64,000 nucleotides of DNA, from the NCBI GenBank assembly GCA_950295325.1, contig OX485804.1, positions 40,612,001 through 40,676,000 on the forward strand, in the 5' to 3' direction. Under the pieces are notes generated by a model, which saw only the letters and a program-made list of their open reading frames with translations, was not told the origin of the DNA and did not search any database. The translations under genes and the position numbers were made by a program. Of the stretch, positions 37,901 through 49,959 are shown one piece after another (within the stretch, counting starts at the first letter, position 1; every line of letters begins with the position of its first letter). Origin of the DNA: Polytrichum commune. Its lineage: Eukaryota > Streptophyta > Polytrichopsida > Polytrichales > Polytrichaceae.

Positions 37901-38266
37901 CCACCCTCTCCCGTCAGGTCTTGCAATGTCTTGTAAAGTACGAATGTTCTTCTCAGACCACCATCGCATGTTGGTTCTGACCTCTGTACCCCATTGAATG
38001 CCCTTGTCATTTGTTAAAAGACGATTGCCATAAAGAGGTTGTCTAGCAATTTCGGCCCAACTCTGAGGGTCTTGTTGTTCGAGCCCAGCCTGCAGCGTAC
38101 TCCAAGCTCTCATAACCCCCTGCCACATAGTGGAGCCTTGGTTTACTAGATGTGAGGAATTCATAATCCAGTTTGCATTGGCCGGCCAGCGTCCACGTCT
38201 AGATTGCTTTGTTTGGGCCACCCTATGTCGAACCAAGGCCTTCCAGGGTTCATACCCCACTGACAT
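34958..38266 (-). pseudogene. LINE ORF2 C-terminal part: zinc-finger region plus long disordered tail
   Basis: An open frame of 1102 codons that continues the reverse-transcriptase frame after a single TGA (38272-38270). Its first half carries the zf-RVT region usual after plant LINE reverse transcriptases: AKFFNRIWHPYLPRKVSAMQ, then CELCPNEIKETLQHALQDCP. The second half is basic and Ser/Pro/Gln-rich and looks disordered. Near the end two related modules appear: RRLGISEKEFDDSLTEEI (about 35665-35720) and KRLGLSEEAFEALLISEI (about 34987-35043). I see no RNase H motif. A tail of about 500 residues after the zinc finger is unusual to my knowledge. The frame is intact, but it depends on passing the upstream stop. 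Confidence 0.75.
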
Positions 38267-38269
38267 GCC

Positions 38270-40147
38270 TCAGATAAGTAGTTTAACGAGTAAAGCCGAG
38301 GCTTGCCATTCGGGGTCTAAGATCTTCACTCCCCCCCGGACAATTGGTAGAACAGCAGTGCTCCATCTAACTCTAGCCCGTGCTCTTGTATTGTATTTTC
38401 CTGACCACATGTAGTTCCGAACAACCGCTCTTGCCAGTTTGAGAGATTTTCCGGAGAAATCCATACAAGATGCCAGGTACCAAATGGAAGAAAGGACCAC
38501 CTGATTGGAGACCATTATCCGTCCTGCGAGAGAGAGTTTATTGGCGGACCAGCGGATGAGGTGCTTCCTGATTTGAGCCATCATCTTCGCGTCTTTATCT
38601 TTTTGCGAAATGTCAATACCAAAGGGGAACCCTAAATATCTGGTAACTTCCCCTTTCGCTAACCATTTCAATCCCGCATCTTCACCCCATTGCCATTCTC
38701 GAGGTTGAGAAGAGAGCCACAGCCCCACTGATTTGTGCAAATTCAGCTTTGCTCCTGAGGCGGCTCCAAAGCGGTTAATCACATTAAGAGCTCTGTCTAA
38801 ATTTTCTTTTGTGCCATCCAGGAGCAGGAGGGTGTCATCTGCGAACATCTGATTGGTGATGCAAGTGTTATCGGGAAGTCGAAGCCCTTGAACGCCGCAC
38901 CCTGGATGCTGCAGCATTTGACCAAGGACGTCCACAGTGAGCAGAAACAGGTAGGGAGCGAGGGGACATCCTTGTCGGACAGAACGATGAAGTCTGAAGG
39001 GCTTCGAGATTTCGCCATTAACGATGATGGATGCTGACGCGTTGGCGTTGAGAGACATTACTTGCGCAATCCACGTGGAGTGAAACCCCATCTTCATCAT
39101 CACCTTTCTCAAGAAAATCCAGTTTACCCTGTCGTAAGCTTTTTCGAAATCAAGTAATATCATGCTAAGGTTTTGCTGGTTTTCTTTTGTCCAGGCTATG
39201 GTTTCAAAGGCTAGGAAAATATTATCCAATATACAGCGGTTGGGTACAAAACCTGTTTGTGATGGTAAGATCCAGTTATGCAAGAGAGGTTTCATTCGAT
39301 TTGCATACACCTTCGCCACTATCTTGTATAAGGAGTTGAGTAGAGATATGGGTCTATAGTTCTGAATTCGGAGTCGGTCTTCCGATTTAGGCAGTAAAGC
39401 TATTTTACTAACATTCAACTCCTCTGCTAGAAAGCATTGCTGGACAGATTCTGAGACGAAGTTAAAAACATCCAACTCTATATCATCCCACAGTTCCTGG
39501 TAGAACTCTGTGGGTATGGAGTCGACTCCCGGAGCTTTCCCTGTTGGAAGTTGTTTAATTGCCTCAGTGACTTCCTCAGGTGTGAGCGGTTTAAGAAGTT
39601 CCGCGTTATGCTCCTCTGTGACAGTTGTTTGGAGGAATTGAAGACAATCCTCTCTTGCCTCCGAGTTAGACTCCACCTCGTCATCCTGGGCGTACAACTG
39701 TTCATAGAAGCTTAGAATATGGGCTTCCAGCTCGGTTTGGGAGGTGAGTAGCCTATCCTCCGCCTGCATTTGATTGATGGTAATGGGACGCCTGATTCCC
39801 ATATGGTGTTCAAAAAATTCCTTAGTACACCGATCACCAACTCGAGCCCATTTCGAGAGGATGGCGCTCTCCTGGAATTGGAATTTTTGTTGTCGGACCT
39901 CATGCAATGCCGCTTGAGCATCGCTCAGTTTGTCTCGGGCTTCACGGGAGCCCCAATTGCGCTGCAGCTCATCCTCCGCTGCAACAATATCTTCAAATTG
40001 CGCGAGGTACGTTTCTTTCCACAGATGCTTTTGTGTTTTCGTAAGTTCCGTGGATTTGGCGCGAATGGCACGATTAGCAGCAACCATCTTCTGGTTCCAG
40101 GTAATGAACATCTCATCCGACATCACCTTCTTCCATTCCTCTAACAA
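38270..40147 (-). pseudogene. LINE ORF2 reverse transcriptase part
   Basis: An open frame of 625 codons with the non-LTR reverse-transcriptase motifs in order: GKAPGVDSIPTEFYQ, LPKSEDRLRIQNYRPISLL, ILPSQTGFVPNRCILDNI, LDFEKAYDRVNW, VRQGCPLAPYLFLL and the catalytic FADDTLLL. It then runs into the connecting region (GEVTRYLGFPFG, SLAGRIMVSNQVV). It copies LINE RNA into DNA at the nicked target by target-primed reverse transcription (family knowledge). It is in the same frame as the endonuclease upstream (TAG at 40198-40196 between them) and the zinc-finger part downstream (TGA at 38272-38270). All catalytic motifs are present; only the stops disable the polyprotein. Confidence 0.88.
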
Positions 40148-40195
40148 TGCAGCTTTGTGTACCGAGTTTTTAAGTAGTCCTTTATTGAAAGAGTA

Positions 40196-41014
40196 CTATC
40201 GTTGCTTCGGCTTCCCTTCATCACTGAAGTGGAGTATATAACCAGCATGATCCGAGAGATCAGGAATAGTAGGAAGAATTTCAATAGTACCTCCAATTCT
40301 CTCAATGCAGGCTGGTACATAAATCCGGTCGATGCGTGACTGGATCATTGTTTTATCCTTGTGTGAGTTTGTCCAAGTATAAGCCTTGTCTGACTTACGG
40401 AAGAAGACACCCAAGTTGAATGCATCTTGTACTCCTAGTCGGGTGAGGAGCTGCGTCCATGCTTCCAGCTCCCTGGTGTTAATACTGGTTTTTGTGGAGC
40501 CACCCTGCTTGTCTCTAGGATGTTCAATGTTGTTAAAATCCCCAGCAAGTAGCCATTGAACATCCGGTAGGGGAGTGGTAGCTAAATGTTTCCATAGCAT
40601 TGCTCGAGGTCCTGTGTGGCTGAAAGCATAGACATTGATGATACCAATATGGAGCACTGGGCTGAGTCGAATGGTCACAAATTGGGCTCTACCCGGATAT
40701 AGAATGCCATGGTTAGTCACCAACGATGCTATCCTTTCGGATAGTATTATCCCTGTGCCTCCCTTCCATCTTCCTGATTGAGCCGAGAAATAACTTTCAT
40801 TCCACAGACTTGTGCCTCCTCGAAACTCTATGTATCTTGCTTGTTTAAGACAAGCCGCTTCCGGCAGTGTGATTTCCTGCAAGAGAAGAATATCTGCAGG
40901 GGGGGTTGTGTGTTTGAACAAATTCTTGAGTTCTTTGCGTTTCCTGCGTCCCGCTAGTCCTTGTCCCAGGCATCTAACGTTCTGCGTCACGATTGTCAAT
41001 CTGTCTCCTTTCAT
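40196..41014 (-). pseudogene. LINE ORF2 apurinic/apyrimidinic-like endonuclease part
   Basis: A 272-codon frame starting at ATG 41014. The EEP-fold endonuclease motifs are visible: TQNVRCLG near the N-terminus, LLLQEI, VYAFSHTGPRA, the catalytic LAGDFNN, QSRIDRIYV and the terminal LSDHAGYIL. This domain nicks target DNA to start reverse transcription. Its TAG stop is followed in the same frame by open sequence that leads straight into the reverse-transcriptase part, so the stop is probably a nonsense change in one original ORF. The ATG overlaps the TGA that ends the preceding frame (ATGA). Confidence 0.85.
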
Positions 41015-41241
41015 GGCAGGTTGGGAGGAGAAGGTTTCTGAGCCGAAGCAGCTTCATCTTCCAACAAAGACGCAAATCGGCTGTGGGACTCCGGAGGGAG
41101 CTGATCCGAGGGTACTATTCTACCACTAGACCACCGGTGCACCCTATCAAGAACGCCAGTAAGCACCCGATTGATGGATGAGGAAACACTAGCTTTGTTG
41201 GGTTTTGTTCTCCTATTACTAGAGGACAAATCGAGTAGCAA
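41011..41241 (-). pseudogene. 3' end of LINE ORF1 (5'-truncated)
   Basis: A 76-codon open frame, Ser/Arg/Pro-rich and ending AAASAQKPSPPNLP-like, whose TGA overlaps the ATG of the endonuclease frame as ATGA (41014-41011). Position and overlap make it the tail of the LINE's first ORF. The rest of ORF1 is missing, as expected from incomplete reverse transcription. No gag-type zinc knuckle is seen in what remains. Confidence 0.5.
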
Positions 41242-41245
41242 AGTT

Positions 41246-41838
41246 ATGTGTATACATCTTCAAGCTTGCAAGAGAACAATTTATCACATATTGTCCTCAG
41301 AAATATTAAGAATAATATGTTTAACATACACTTCCAATCAATTTTACATACAAATAGGAGTCATCATGTGCCACTCGAAAAACACTTACTCTACAGATTG
41401 AGTATATCGATTCGAAAGAGAACGCAACCCTCACAATCAGAAAGTATAGTATAAGCATAAAGGTAACTCTAAAAGTAATGTATTCCATGTTGAACATTTT
41501 GTCCAGATAAATACTGGTGAAACATGTACAAAATTAGAATATAGGCAGTTCAAACAGGCTCTGTTCAAACTCTATCGCCGCTCCCCTCACCTCAATGTTA
41601 CACATATCTAGGCCGTAAAACAGTTGTTGCCCACATGCTCCAAGGTGAAGCTAGATGAGAAATTACGAAGAAAAATAGCTTCGGACTCTGGGTGAAAACG
41701 TCTTCTATCCACCCTAATTTTGTTCCGTAGTATCCATATTGTCTTTGGTGGTGAACAAATTACTACCTAATCCTGAGGGCTGTTGTCTACAGCCTTTCAA
41801 TAAGAATATCCAACCCTGTGGACCTGGACTAATTTAAC
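41246..41838 (-). other. 3' flank and 3' UTR of the ABCF gene
   Basis: AT-rich sequence between the ABCF stop codon and the LINE 5' boundary, probably including the ABCF 3' UTR. No clear polyadenylation signal or other feature was recognised. Confidence 0.45.
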
Positions 41839-44727
41839 CTACAACCCGGCTGTTTTCTTAAGGTGTCGCTTGAAGTCCATGATATCACCGTTCCATCTTG
41901 TAATGGATTTCTTCTCACAGACCCAAATCTCCTTGGCAACTTGGTTGATGAGCCTGAAGTCGTGACTAACGAGAACCAAACCTCCATCCCACTCATTCAA
42001 AGCTTCTGCAAGAGAATCGATGGTTTCAATATCCAAATGATTGGTAGGCTCGTCCAGAAGAAGTAGGTGAGGAAGTCTCCAGGCCAACCATGCAAAGATG
42101 ACACGGCTTTTCTGGCCGTCAGAAAGATTGCCCATAGGCATAATCTGAGCTTTGCCTGTTAGCCCAAATCGCCCAATAGCAGATCGCATCTTCTCCTCCT
42201 CCAGACCAGGGTACTCGCTCATCATGTATGCAAGTGCTGACATGTCCAGAGACAGGGTCTCAGTCAGATGCTGGTGATATTGAGCAATACGAAGATGATT
42301 GTGTCTGCGTACCATACCATCTAGTGGCTCTAATTCCCCAGTCATAAGCTTGAGCAGGGTACTCTTTCCAGCTCCGTTAGGCCCCACAAGAGCGATACGA
42401 GAATCCAAGTCCACCCCAAAATCAACCTTTTCGTAAATCAGCTGGTCGGGAGTGTAACCGAATTTGAGGTCAACGAATTGGAGAACTGGTGGAGGCAGCT
42501 TCCCAACATCTGTAAACCTAAATGTCAGCACCTTATCTCTGACTACCTTCTCTGCAAGACCACTTCTCTCCATCTTAGCCAAGGTCTTCTCTTTACTCTG
42601 GGCTTGCCGTGCAAGCTTCGCAGAACCATGCCCGAATCTTGCAATGTACTCTTTCATTGCAGATATCTGCTCTTGCTCCCATCGGTACTGTTTCATTTGG
42701 TTCTCTTCCAACTCTGATCGAGTTTGACAATATTGATCATAGTTTCCGGTGTAGAATTTCAGCTGCTTATTTTGCATATGTATAATGTTTGTGCAAACAC
42801 CATTCAAAAAATCTTGAGAATGGGATACAACTACCAGAATTCGCTCAAACTTCTTCAATGTCTCCTCAAGCCACACACATGCCTCCAGATCTGCACATTT
42901 CCATACAAACACTTTCAATATCGAAATTGAATATTCACAATAGCGTAGATCCAAAAAGATCTTTCAAGTCCAGAACGATGATATGGAAAGTGACATTTCA
43001 TTTGATAGTGAATGTCTACCAATTTCACTCGTGAGTCATCAATAGTTTTCCCATTCATTGTAAGCACCAACAAAACTCTACATAAAACTACATAACAGCT
43101 GCATGGCACGTCAGACCACAAGATGGTAGAGTCAAATTGATAGACCCTTGTAACAGAGAGTGACTCGGGCATAAGTAGTGCCCAACCCAGTACGTAGCAG
43201 AACACTAAAACTCCGGAAAAGACTCACCAAGATGATTTGTAGGTTCATCCAGTAAGAGAATAGTTGGATTCATAAAAAGTGCCCTTGCCAACGCTATCCT
43301 CATTCTCCACCCTCCAGAGAAGTCACGGGTCTTCTTGGCTTGCATTTTCTTTGTGAACCCTAAACCATGTAGAATCTGAGCAGCGCGCATCTCAGCTGTT
43401 GCAGAGTCCATGCTCTCCAGTCTCTCGTATATCCGCTCCAGTGGCTCTCCCCCACCATCATCCTAAATATATAAAAAAAAGCTTCCAACCCTCAGTACCA
43501 GCAACATGTAACAAAAGTAGTTCATGGCTGACATTGCAAATAACCAAAACAGCTACAACACTGGAAACACTCACTTGAGCTGCAAGTTTCTCGGCTTCTT
43601 TCTCCAGCACAAGCCTTTCAGAGTCAACGTTCTTCACAGCCTCCAACGCAGTCATCTCTGTAGCATCAATCTCTCGAGTCAAATGATAAATATCCATGTG
43701 ATCAGGGATAGGAACTTCTCGCAATCCGATTGCTGTAAGTAAAGTTGATTTTCCACAACCGTTCAATCCAAGTAGACCATATCGCCTGCAATAAGATCCA
43801 AATAAAACAAACATCAGCTCAACAGTATAACCTTAAGCAGAAACCTCGCTCTAAACCATGTAGACAAAAAAACTCTACTGATTGGTCAAATTTCATTGTA
43901 TACAAGAGAACGAAATCGATTACCTTCCATAATTCAGTTCAAGAGTTGAATCTGCTACAAGCTCATGACCATGAAAAGTCACAGAAAGCGACTCAATCTG
44001 CAAACAAACATACATACGAACCGTTAGAAGGCCAAACTAATAACAACCACAGACACAATCAGAAGTTTTCTGTCAAATCAGATTTCTTACAAGGTAGTCT
44101 ACTTGTAACTTCAGTGTGAGACCACTATCACCTGATCGTATGTGTGAGTAATAAATTGCAGAGAAGGACTGCCCGCTGTGTAGCATCTTTTAGGTGTCCA
44201 TGATAATTTCAGAATCTAACTCTCAATTTAGGAAAGCAACTGTTGCCCGTTCACATAACAAAGGATCACACACGTTCTCCCAGACTCTCGCTGTACGTAC
44301 CACAACTTCAATTCCATTAAAAGATGCAGACACTACCCAAAACTAGTGCCTGTCTTTGAAACTTACTGGCTGTTATTATCGGTCAAGCCTTTATTATCTA
44401 CTTCTTGTCCGGAACCATACACTGCACATGGCATGATCATAAATCTCACAAAGAAGACGTGCTTTTCCTGGTCAGCCGAAATGGAATGAAGCTCGGCGGA
44501 CTTACATGAATATCTCTGGACTGAGCATGAGATGCTAGGACACCCGTGCAAGTCCGATCTGTAATGCTCGCCGCAGCCAACTCCTCAGCCAAATTGTCGG
44601 CAACGGTACCATTTTCCAGGTCTTTCAACTTGGACTGGGCCAACACGGCGGCGGACTTGGATCCACGCTTCTCGGCGGCGGCAGCCTTCTTGGCCGCTGC
44701 CTTCTTCTTACTTGCATCAGACACCAT
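41839..44727 (-). CDS. ABCF1: ABC transporter F family protein, ABCF1/GCN20 type
   Basis: Five coding exons, read from high to low coordinates: 44727-44506, 43997-43924, 43785-43575, 43462-43228 and 42890-41839. They join in phase to 597 aa, about the length expected for plant ABCF1. The Lys/Ala-rich start ([12 protein letters not shown]) is followed by two ABC cassettes without membrane segments. Cassette 1: Walker [10 protein letters not shown] (105-113), signature FSGGW (217-221), Walker [12 protein letters not shown] (238-248). Cassette 2: Walker [10 protein letters not shown] (417-425), signature LSDGQ (503-507), Walker [13 protein letters not shown]. Between them lies the charged linker typical of ABCF proteins. 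These soluble ATPases act on ribosomes and in GCN-type translational control rather than in transport (family knowledge). All catalytic motifs are intact. The gene converges on the SET-domain gene with the LINE in between. Confidence 0.93.
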
Positions 44728-45900
44728 GTTGCTTGTGCCTGAATGCACACTCAATACCTAGATCTGAACGCATATAGAAGAATTAGGGGTATCAGAAACG
44801 TGCGGCAACCGCGGACGTGAGGTTAAACAAGGACACACACAAATTTCCGGTGGCTGCAAGCGTGAAACTCCAACGGCACTCGCACTGAATAATTGCAACT
44901 CGATCGCCAATGCAGAAAATAAAGCTCCTTACCTAAGTTACAAAACCAAAACAAACAAATGCAGACTAAACCCGCCTCCAACAACCAGAACTATATATCA
45001 TAACCCCTAGCCACAAAGATCGCAAGAACCGCCGCCAGACGATTATAGGGCTAAACTCAACCACGCACAAGCACTGTCCAAAGCCAAAGAACGGGTTACG
45101 GGGACCAAAACGCATGCCTCGTCAAGATCCCACCGCATCAAGACCGAAACTCGCCGGCGAACAATCTCAAAACAACAAACCCTAGGTCCTAGATTGAAGC
45201 CCTATCGACCAAAGTACCTCAAAGGCTCGGCAGAAAAATATGGATCTCCCGTCAGTATGTCAAAGAGACTCCGAACAATCTCTTCCGCAGCGGATTACAA
45301 TGACTTAACCAAAGTGATAAAAAGGTTAGCGGAGGTATTTTTTTTATAAAAAATACCCTCACGTTTTCGTCTACGCAAGTGCTTGACAACCAAAAAAATT
45401 GAATGAAGGAAGAGCAGAGCGCAGCGGCCTTACATGACTTCAATATGGCGGCTTGTATAGAACGGCGATGAAATTTGAGCAGGGTCGCCGCGAGGGCAGC
45501 AAGGGTTTGGAGAAAACACAAGGAGCGGCGGACTCCAAAGACAGCAAAGAGAGGAGAGGAGGCGAGCCAAGGAAGGAAGGAAAGGGAAAGTGGCGAGGAG
45601 CCTCACAGCCCCACGTCAACCCCTCCGTTCCCACTCTCTTTTCGTCCCTCTTTCGTCGCCCTTTCGTCCACAATAACCCCGTCCAGCGGTCCGCCGCTCC
45701 ACTCCCCGCTCGGCTTCGACGGACAGTGGTGGACGATGAAACTGACCTATCTCGTTCTCTGACAGGTGTCGAAGATCGCACCGCACCGCCTCAGCGTGGA
45801 CGAACGTGGATGTTCGTTCGTATGAGGACTTGAATGAGTGACAATTTCCCGTGGTCTTCGCTGGCTGGTACGAATATCTCCACGAGGTCGGCAACTAATA
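44728..45900 (-). promoter_or_regulatory. 5' leader and promoter region of the ABCF gene
   Basis: Upstream of the ATG at 44727 on the minus strand. An acceptor-like TCTAG lies just before the ATG, with donor-like GTAAGG sites near 44934 and 45433, so one or more 5' UTR introns are plausible. The stretch 45450-45850 is GC-rich with many CpG, as expected of a housekeeping promoter or first exon. Plus-strand frames there (up to 126 codons) lack any recognisable domain. Confidence 0.4.
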
Positions 45901-46790
45901 GTAGGTACTAATAGGGGGGAGACTCGATCGATGAACAGCGTTCATCTCTAATGGATGGATGTTTCCGGTGGGGGGGGGGGGGGGGGGCTTTGCTTCATAC
46001 AACAAGCCAATGAATGAATATCCAATGGTATATCATCACACCTATGATATGCCGACTTGACCGAGCAACCTCAACTTAATGCATGCATTTCTCAACCTCG
46101 AAACTCCACCTTGTACTCACGGCCGGTGTTTGTCCCCGTGTTTCAATGAATCCAAACACTATAATATCGGGCCACAACACCCACCGCCCCCGCCCGCCCG
46201 CCCGCCCTAATATGGTGCATATATACTTAATGTCTTAGATACGAAGCATTCTTGTTAGATACAAAGCATTGTTGAGGTTCAATGTCGACCTTGAAGTTGT
46301 GAAAAACGATGAATCGTTGCGGGTGATAAGCTTCGATTGGTTGATAGCTTTGAGTAATAGATGTACACAAGTTCTAATGGGTGTAATGACGTCAACTAGA
46401 TCTACTAGACCTTTTCAACATGGCACCAAGTGCCACTTATTGTCCAACTCTTACTCCAGCCTTTGTGTGAAGTGTAACACCTCCCTAGCATGAAGTTGGT
46501 GTAAAGTGAAGTCACAATCCATCGTCTTAAACCCTAAAGGTTGTGAAGGGATCTTTTTGTTTTAGGCAGCCACCTTATCTTGACTATATCAACATACACA
46601 TTTACGTTATAATTATTTGATTCGAGATTCATGGATGAGTAAAAATTTTGTGTGAATATTCATAACTTTACTGAGATGTTATCCGTATGGTCATATTTGT
46701 CATCAAAGGTACATATTTCCTTCGATAAACTATTGAACTGGGATGATTCTTTCTAGGCGGTTTCACTTGGACCTTTAATGATTAAGTTAA
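45901..46790. other. Intergenic DNA with an 18-base G tract
   Basis: Contains a G tract at 45970-45987 and a CCCG tetramer run near 46187-46205. No gene was recognised. Confidence 0.6.
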
Positions 46791-47296
46791 GGGCCACTTC
46801 ACACACATGACTAAGAGCCCGTGACCATTTCACTTCAAGCACTCTCGTTGGTTGGAAAAGGCGGAGCCACTCCAAGTTCGCTTCACACTACACTTGAGGG
46901 ACCAACAGAGTATGTGAATGCAAGATGGATGTAAAGCCTACATGGATTCCTACATGACATCGAATGGATCATGTTTCATAGTCACTTGGATTATTCTCAA
47001 AAACCACATGTTGGAAGTAGGCCTAACACAAACCTAGAAGACCATGGCACTCCGAATGCTCAACACCATTGATTTATATCTATTTTATCATGTGTGAGGG
47101 CCCGCATGAATAGAAATTCATTGAAATAGCATTTGATTGAGGGCCCGGTCACATATGGCTTCACACTACACTTAAGAATCCATGACCACACTACATGATT
47201 TTGGGAGGTGTGTTGGGACGGCCTTTGGACACTCACTTTCTTGTGGGCTCTCACAATTTCATGGTCACGGCTCTTGGCTCGTGTGCGAAGTGGCCC
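46791..47296. mobile_element. PIF/Harbinger-like MITE, family A
   Basis: A 506-bp element starting GGGCCACTTCACACACATG and ending GTGCGAAGTGGCCC, flanked by TAA at 46788-46790 and 47297-47299. Its internal sequence aligns with the copies at 7158 and 15700 along the full length, including TGTGTGAGG.CCCGCATGAATAGA. Confidence 0.8.
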
Positions 47297-47299
47297 TAA

Positions 47300-49940
47300 G
47301 CACCTCAGTTGTTGCATGCAATTAAAATACATTGTGTGCAGTACCATGCAAATATTTAATTTGCTCTTGCATGGTGATTAGGTTGACTTATTCCCGGGAC
47401 CTAAGAGTGTCGCAATTCTCGGTGGATTTACCAAGACTCACTTTCCATGACACGAGCAACTTGATCAATTGCGATGATTTTGACATCTTGATAGAGAATA
47501 TCATATGTTTTCCCACTAGGTTTATTCCATCTTGATAGATTTATTCTATCCCACTAGATGTTGGTCATGTCGCATGCATAGGGTTTACATGGAATTGTTG
47601 TACACCTCATTGAAGACTAAGATTTGTAATTTGTTTTTGGACGGGGTCAGTGTTGTTTAGTTTGTTATCAAACGGGTTGATGATTGTCATTGTGTGTAAG
47701 CATGCCATTTTATTATTTTGCCATGGATACATTCTTTTTTTAAAAGAAGAAGCTCGAGGACTTGTAATTTGGGGTTTTGATATGGAGTGTGCAATGTAAT
47801 GTCATCCATTTTTTAGGTTTAAATTGTGAGTGATATCATGGTTTGGTCTTTTTGTCTAGTTGATTTTTATTTTCTTGGTTCGATATTATATTTTGTTAGT
47901 TGTTAGCATGTTGTTGTCCATGTGAGCATTGGGAAATCTATTGCATGGGGTTTTAATAGACACTTTTTAACTCTTACTCCAAATGCCAATGATTCTTTTG
48001 AAGTAATAGTTTGCATACTATGGTTTACATCACTTGGTTTGTGCCTAGTAAACACCCCAAGGTCTTTTTTAAGGTAGCTATATATATATATATATATATT
48101 CACAATAGACCATATTAAATGTTTGTATTCAACGGCGGTTTACAACCTATGATCAATTTTGAGATTCTAATAGAATACTTCATGATTTGACCACACATAC
48201 TATATTACAGGGTAATAAGCATTATTATTATGTGTGAAAATAAGATTTTAACATCCACATCCTATAACATATTTATTAAAATAAGTGTAGAATTCATATA
48301 AAAAAAACCTATGAATGTGAGGTTTTTATTATTTCAAGCTAACTAATCACATGATACCGCTTACTGCTCAGATGTTATTTCACACCACTCACTACTCATG
48401 GCTCATGTCGTAGCTTCCCTTAAAAAAAAAAAAAAAAAATGAAAAACACACACACACATGATTGTTGATTTTTAATTTTTTTAATTTTTTTTTTGTTTGC
48501 TGCAATAGAGCATTTCGTGAATGCAATCATGTCGATCCTTCAAATTCATTGATAGGTAATCAAAGAACACAAATTTTGTCATGACCTCCCCCATCTGACC
48601 ACATTCAACCACATCCCCAAATTCAAACACGGTGGGCTAAGGCACTTTCGAAGGGCTCTCATGGACACATATGTCCATCAACCAATTCAAGGCATTGGCC
48701 CTTTTTGGAACTACTAGTTCCCACCTTGGGGAGTTCCCCATTGACTCACCAACCACCCCTACAAAGACAAGTATATTGATATTTTGTGCAAACCCTTATC
48801 TATTTTGCAATGAAACTCATGAAATGGTTGAGATTTTTGTAATACGTGGATGACCCTTTATCACAGACATAATAAAACTTAGTGGAGCAAGTTGTTATTG
48901 ATTGTCTCGATGAAGCCATCATCAACACCTAAGTTAGCTTCCATTACACATCTTTGGCAATGTCTTCGTGGCTTAGATTTCGAATGCATCATCAGTGGGC
49001 CATATTCTTCACACATTTATTATGGTTCATCTCTAAAAGTGAAGTTGAGATGGCTAATGGAGGGTGATATAGTAAAGTGGGCGAAGGAGGGGTTATGGTG
49101 ACCACGAACCGTTAGATGTAGTTGCCCCATCATCCATCGTCAAACTTTGGTGAATACGAGGCCTAGGATTTTGGGGTCAGCCGATATCTTATTGCCCATG
49201 TTTCCATGGGTTTTAACCTTGGCAACGGGCAATGAATGTGTGAGTGCATGGTGGCACTGGGAGGGGGGGGGGGGGGGAAGGACATAGGATGAATTCCACA
49301 TGGTCTGCATTTTTTAATTTGTATGTATTATCATGGCAATGAATTTTGGTATGGTGTGACTAAGTCAATGTGGGTTGGAATGCATGAATGGTATCATATG
49401 AGTGGTGAGTGGTAACATGTATTTTGTTTGAACTATAAAATATTGGTTATAGACCCCCTTAGTACCCTGCTACCATGGATCAATGTCAAAACAACAACAT
49501 GTGGCACACAATGATGTGAAGGGTGCATTAAGAAAGCTCCAATTTGTAGAGCGGAAATATCCTTAACTCGAGTCATTGTCTCAACTTATGTAGGGATAAT
49601 CATTTAGCTAGGGGGGGTGCATGGCTTACTTCATCTTTCTACATACAACATTTAGAATGGTCATAATATACTTATGTATGATTGATTGCAACACTTTAAC
49701 TCAAAATCTTAAAATTGCCCAACCACCAAAGTTATGCACTCAAGTTTGCACAACTTTTTGAACTAGCTTGTTGTTGACCTTTGCTACCGTATTTCGGCTT
49801 CCAAGGCCACCTACTACAATAGTTGGAGTAGTAACACGCAAGGAGCTAATATTGCATAATCTTTCTCGAAGGCCACAAGGTAGCGGCCACTACGCCTACA
49901 AGCGTGAATTGATGCACCTTCAACAAACATAAATACGAAC
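47300..49940. other. Intergenic AT-rich DNA
   Basis: An (AT)n run at about 48078-48100, an A tract at about 48422-48440 and a 15-base G tract at 49263-49277. A plus-strand stretch at about 48660-49100 has two short open frames that look vaguely protein-like (ILIFCANPYLFCNETHEMVE; then a 69-codon frame). They have no recognisable domain and are separated by stops, so I do not call a gene. Confidence 0.5.
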
Positions 49941-49959
49941 ACAACTAGGCCATGCACAT

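Larger units (their letters stand above)
34310..41245 (-). mobile_element. Long LINE (non-LTR retrotransposon), nearly full coding capacity
   Basis: On the minus strand: the end of a first ORF (41241-41011), an AP endonuclease (41014-40196), a reverse transcriptase (40147-38270) and a zinc-finger/C-terminal region (38266-34958), then a 3' region to about 34310. All parts from 41014 to 34958 share one frame with just two internal stops. The 5' end seems truncated within ORF1. I found no poly(A) tail or target duplication, so both boundaries are approximate. The insertion lies in the intergenic space between two convergent host genes. Its GC content is visibly higher than that of the flanks. 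Confidence 0.85.

Noticed and set aside
45453-45833. Plus-strand 126-codon ORF
   Set aside because: Lies in the GC-rich leader/promoter of the ABCF gene on the other strand; low-complexity Arg/Pro-rich product without a domain.
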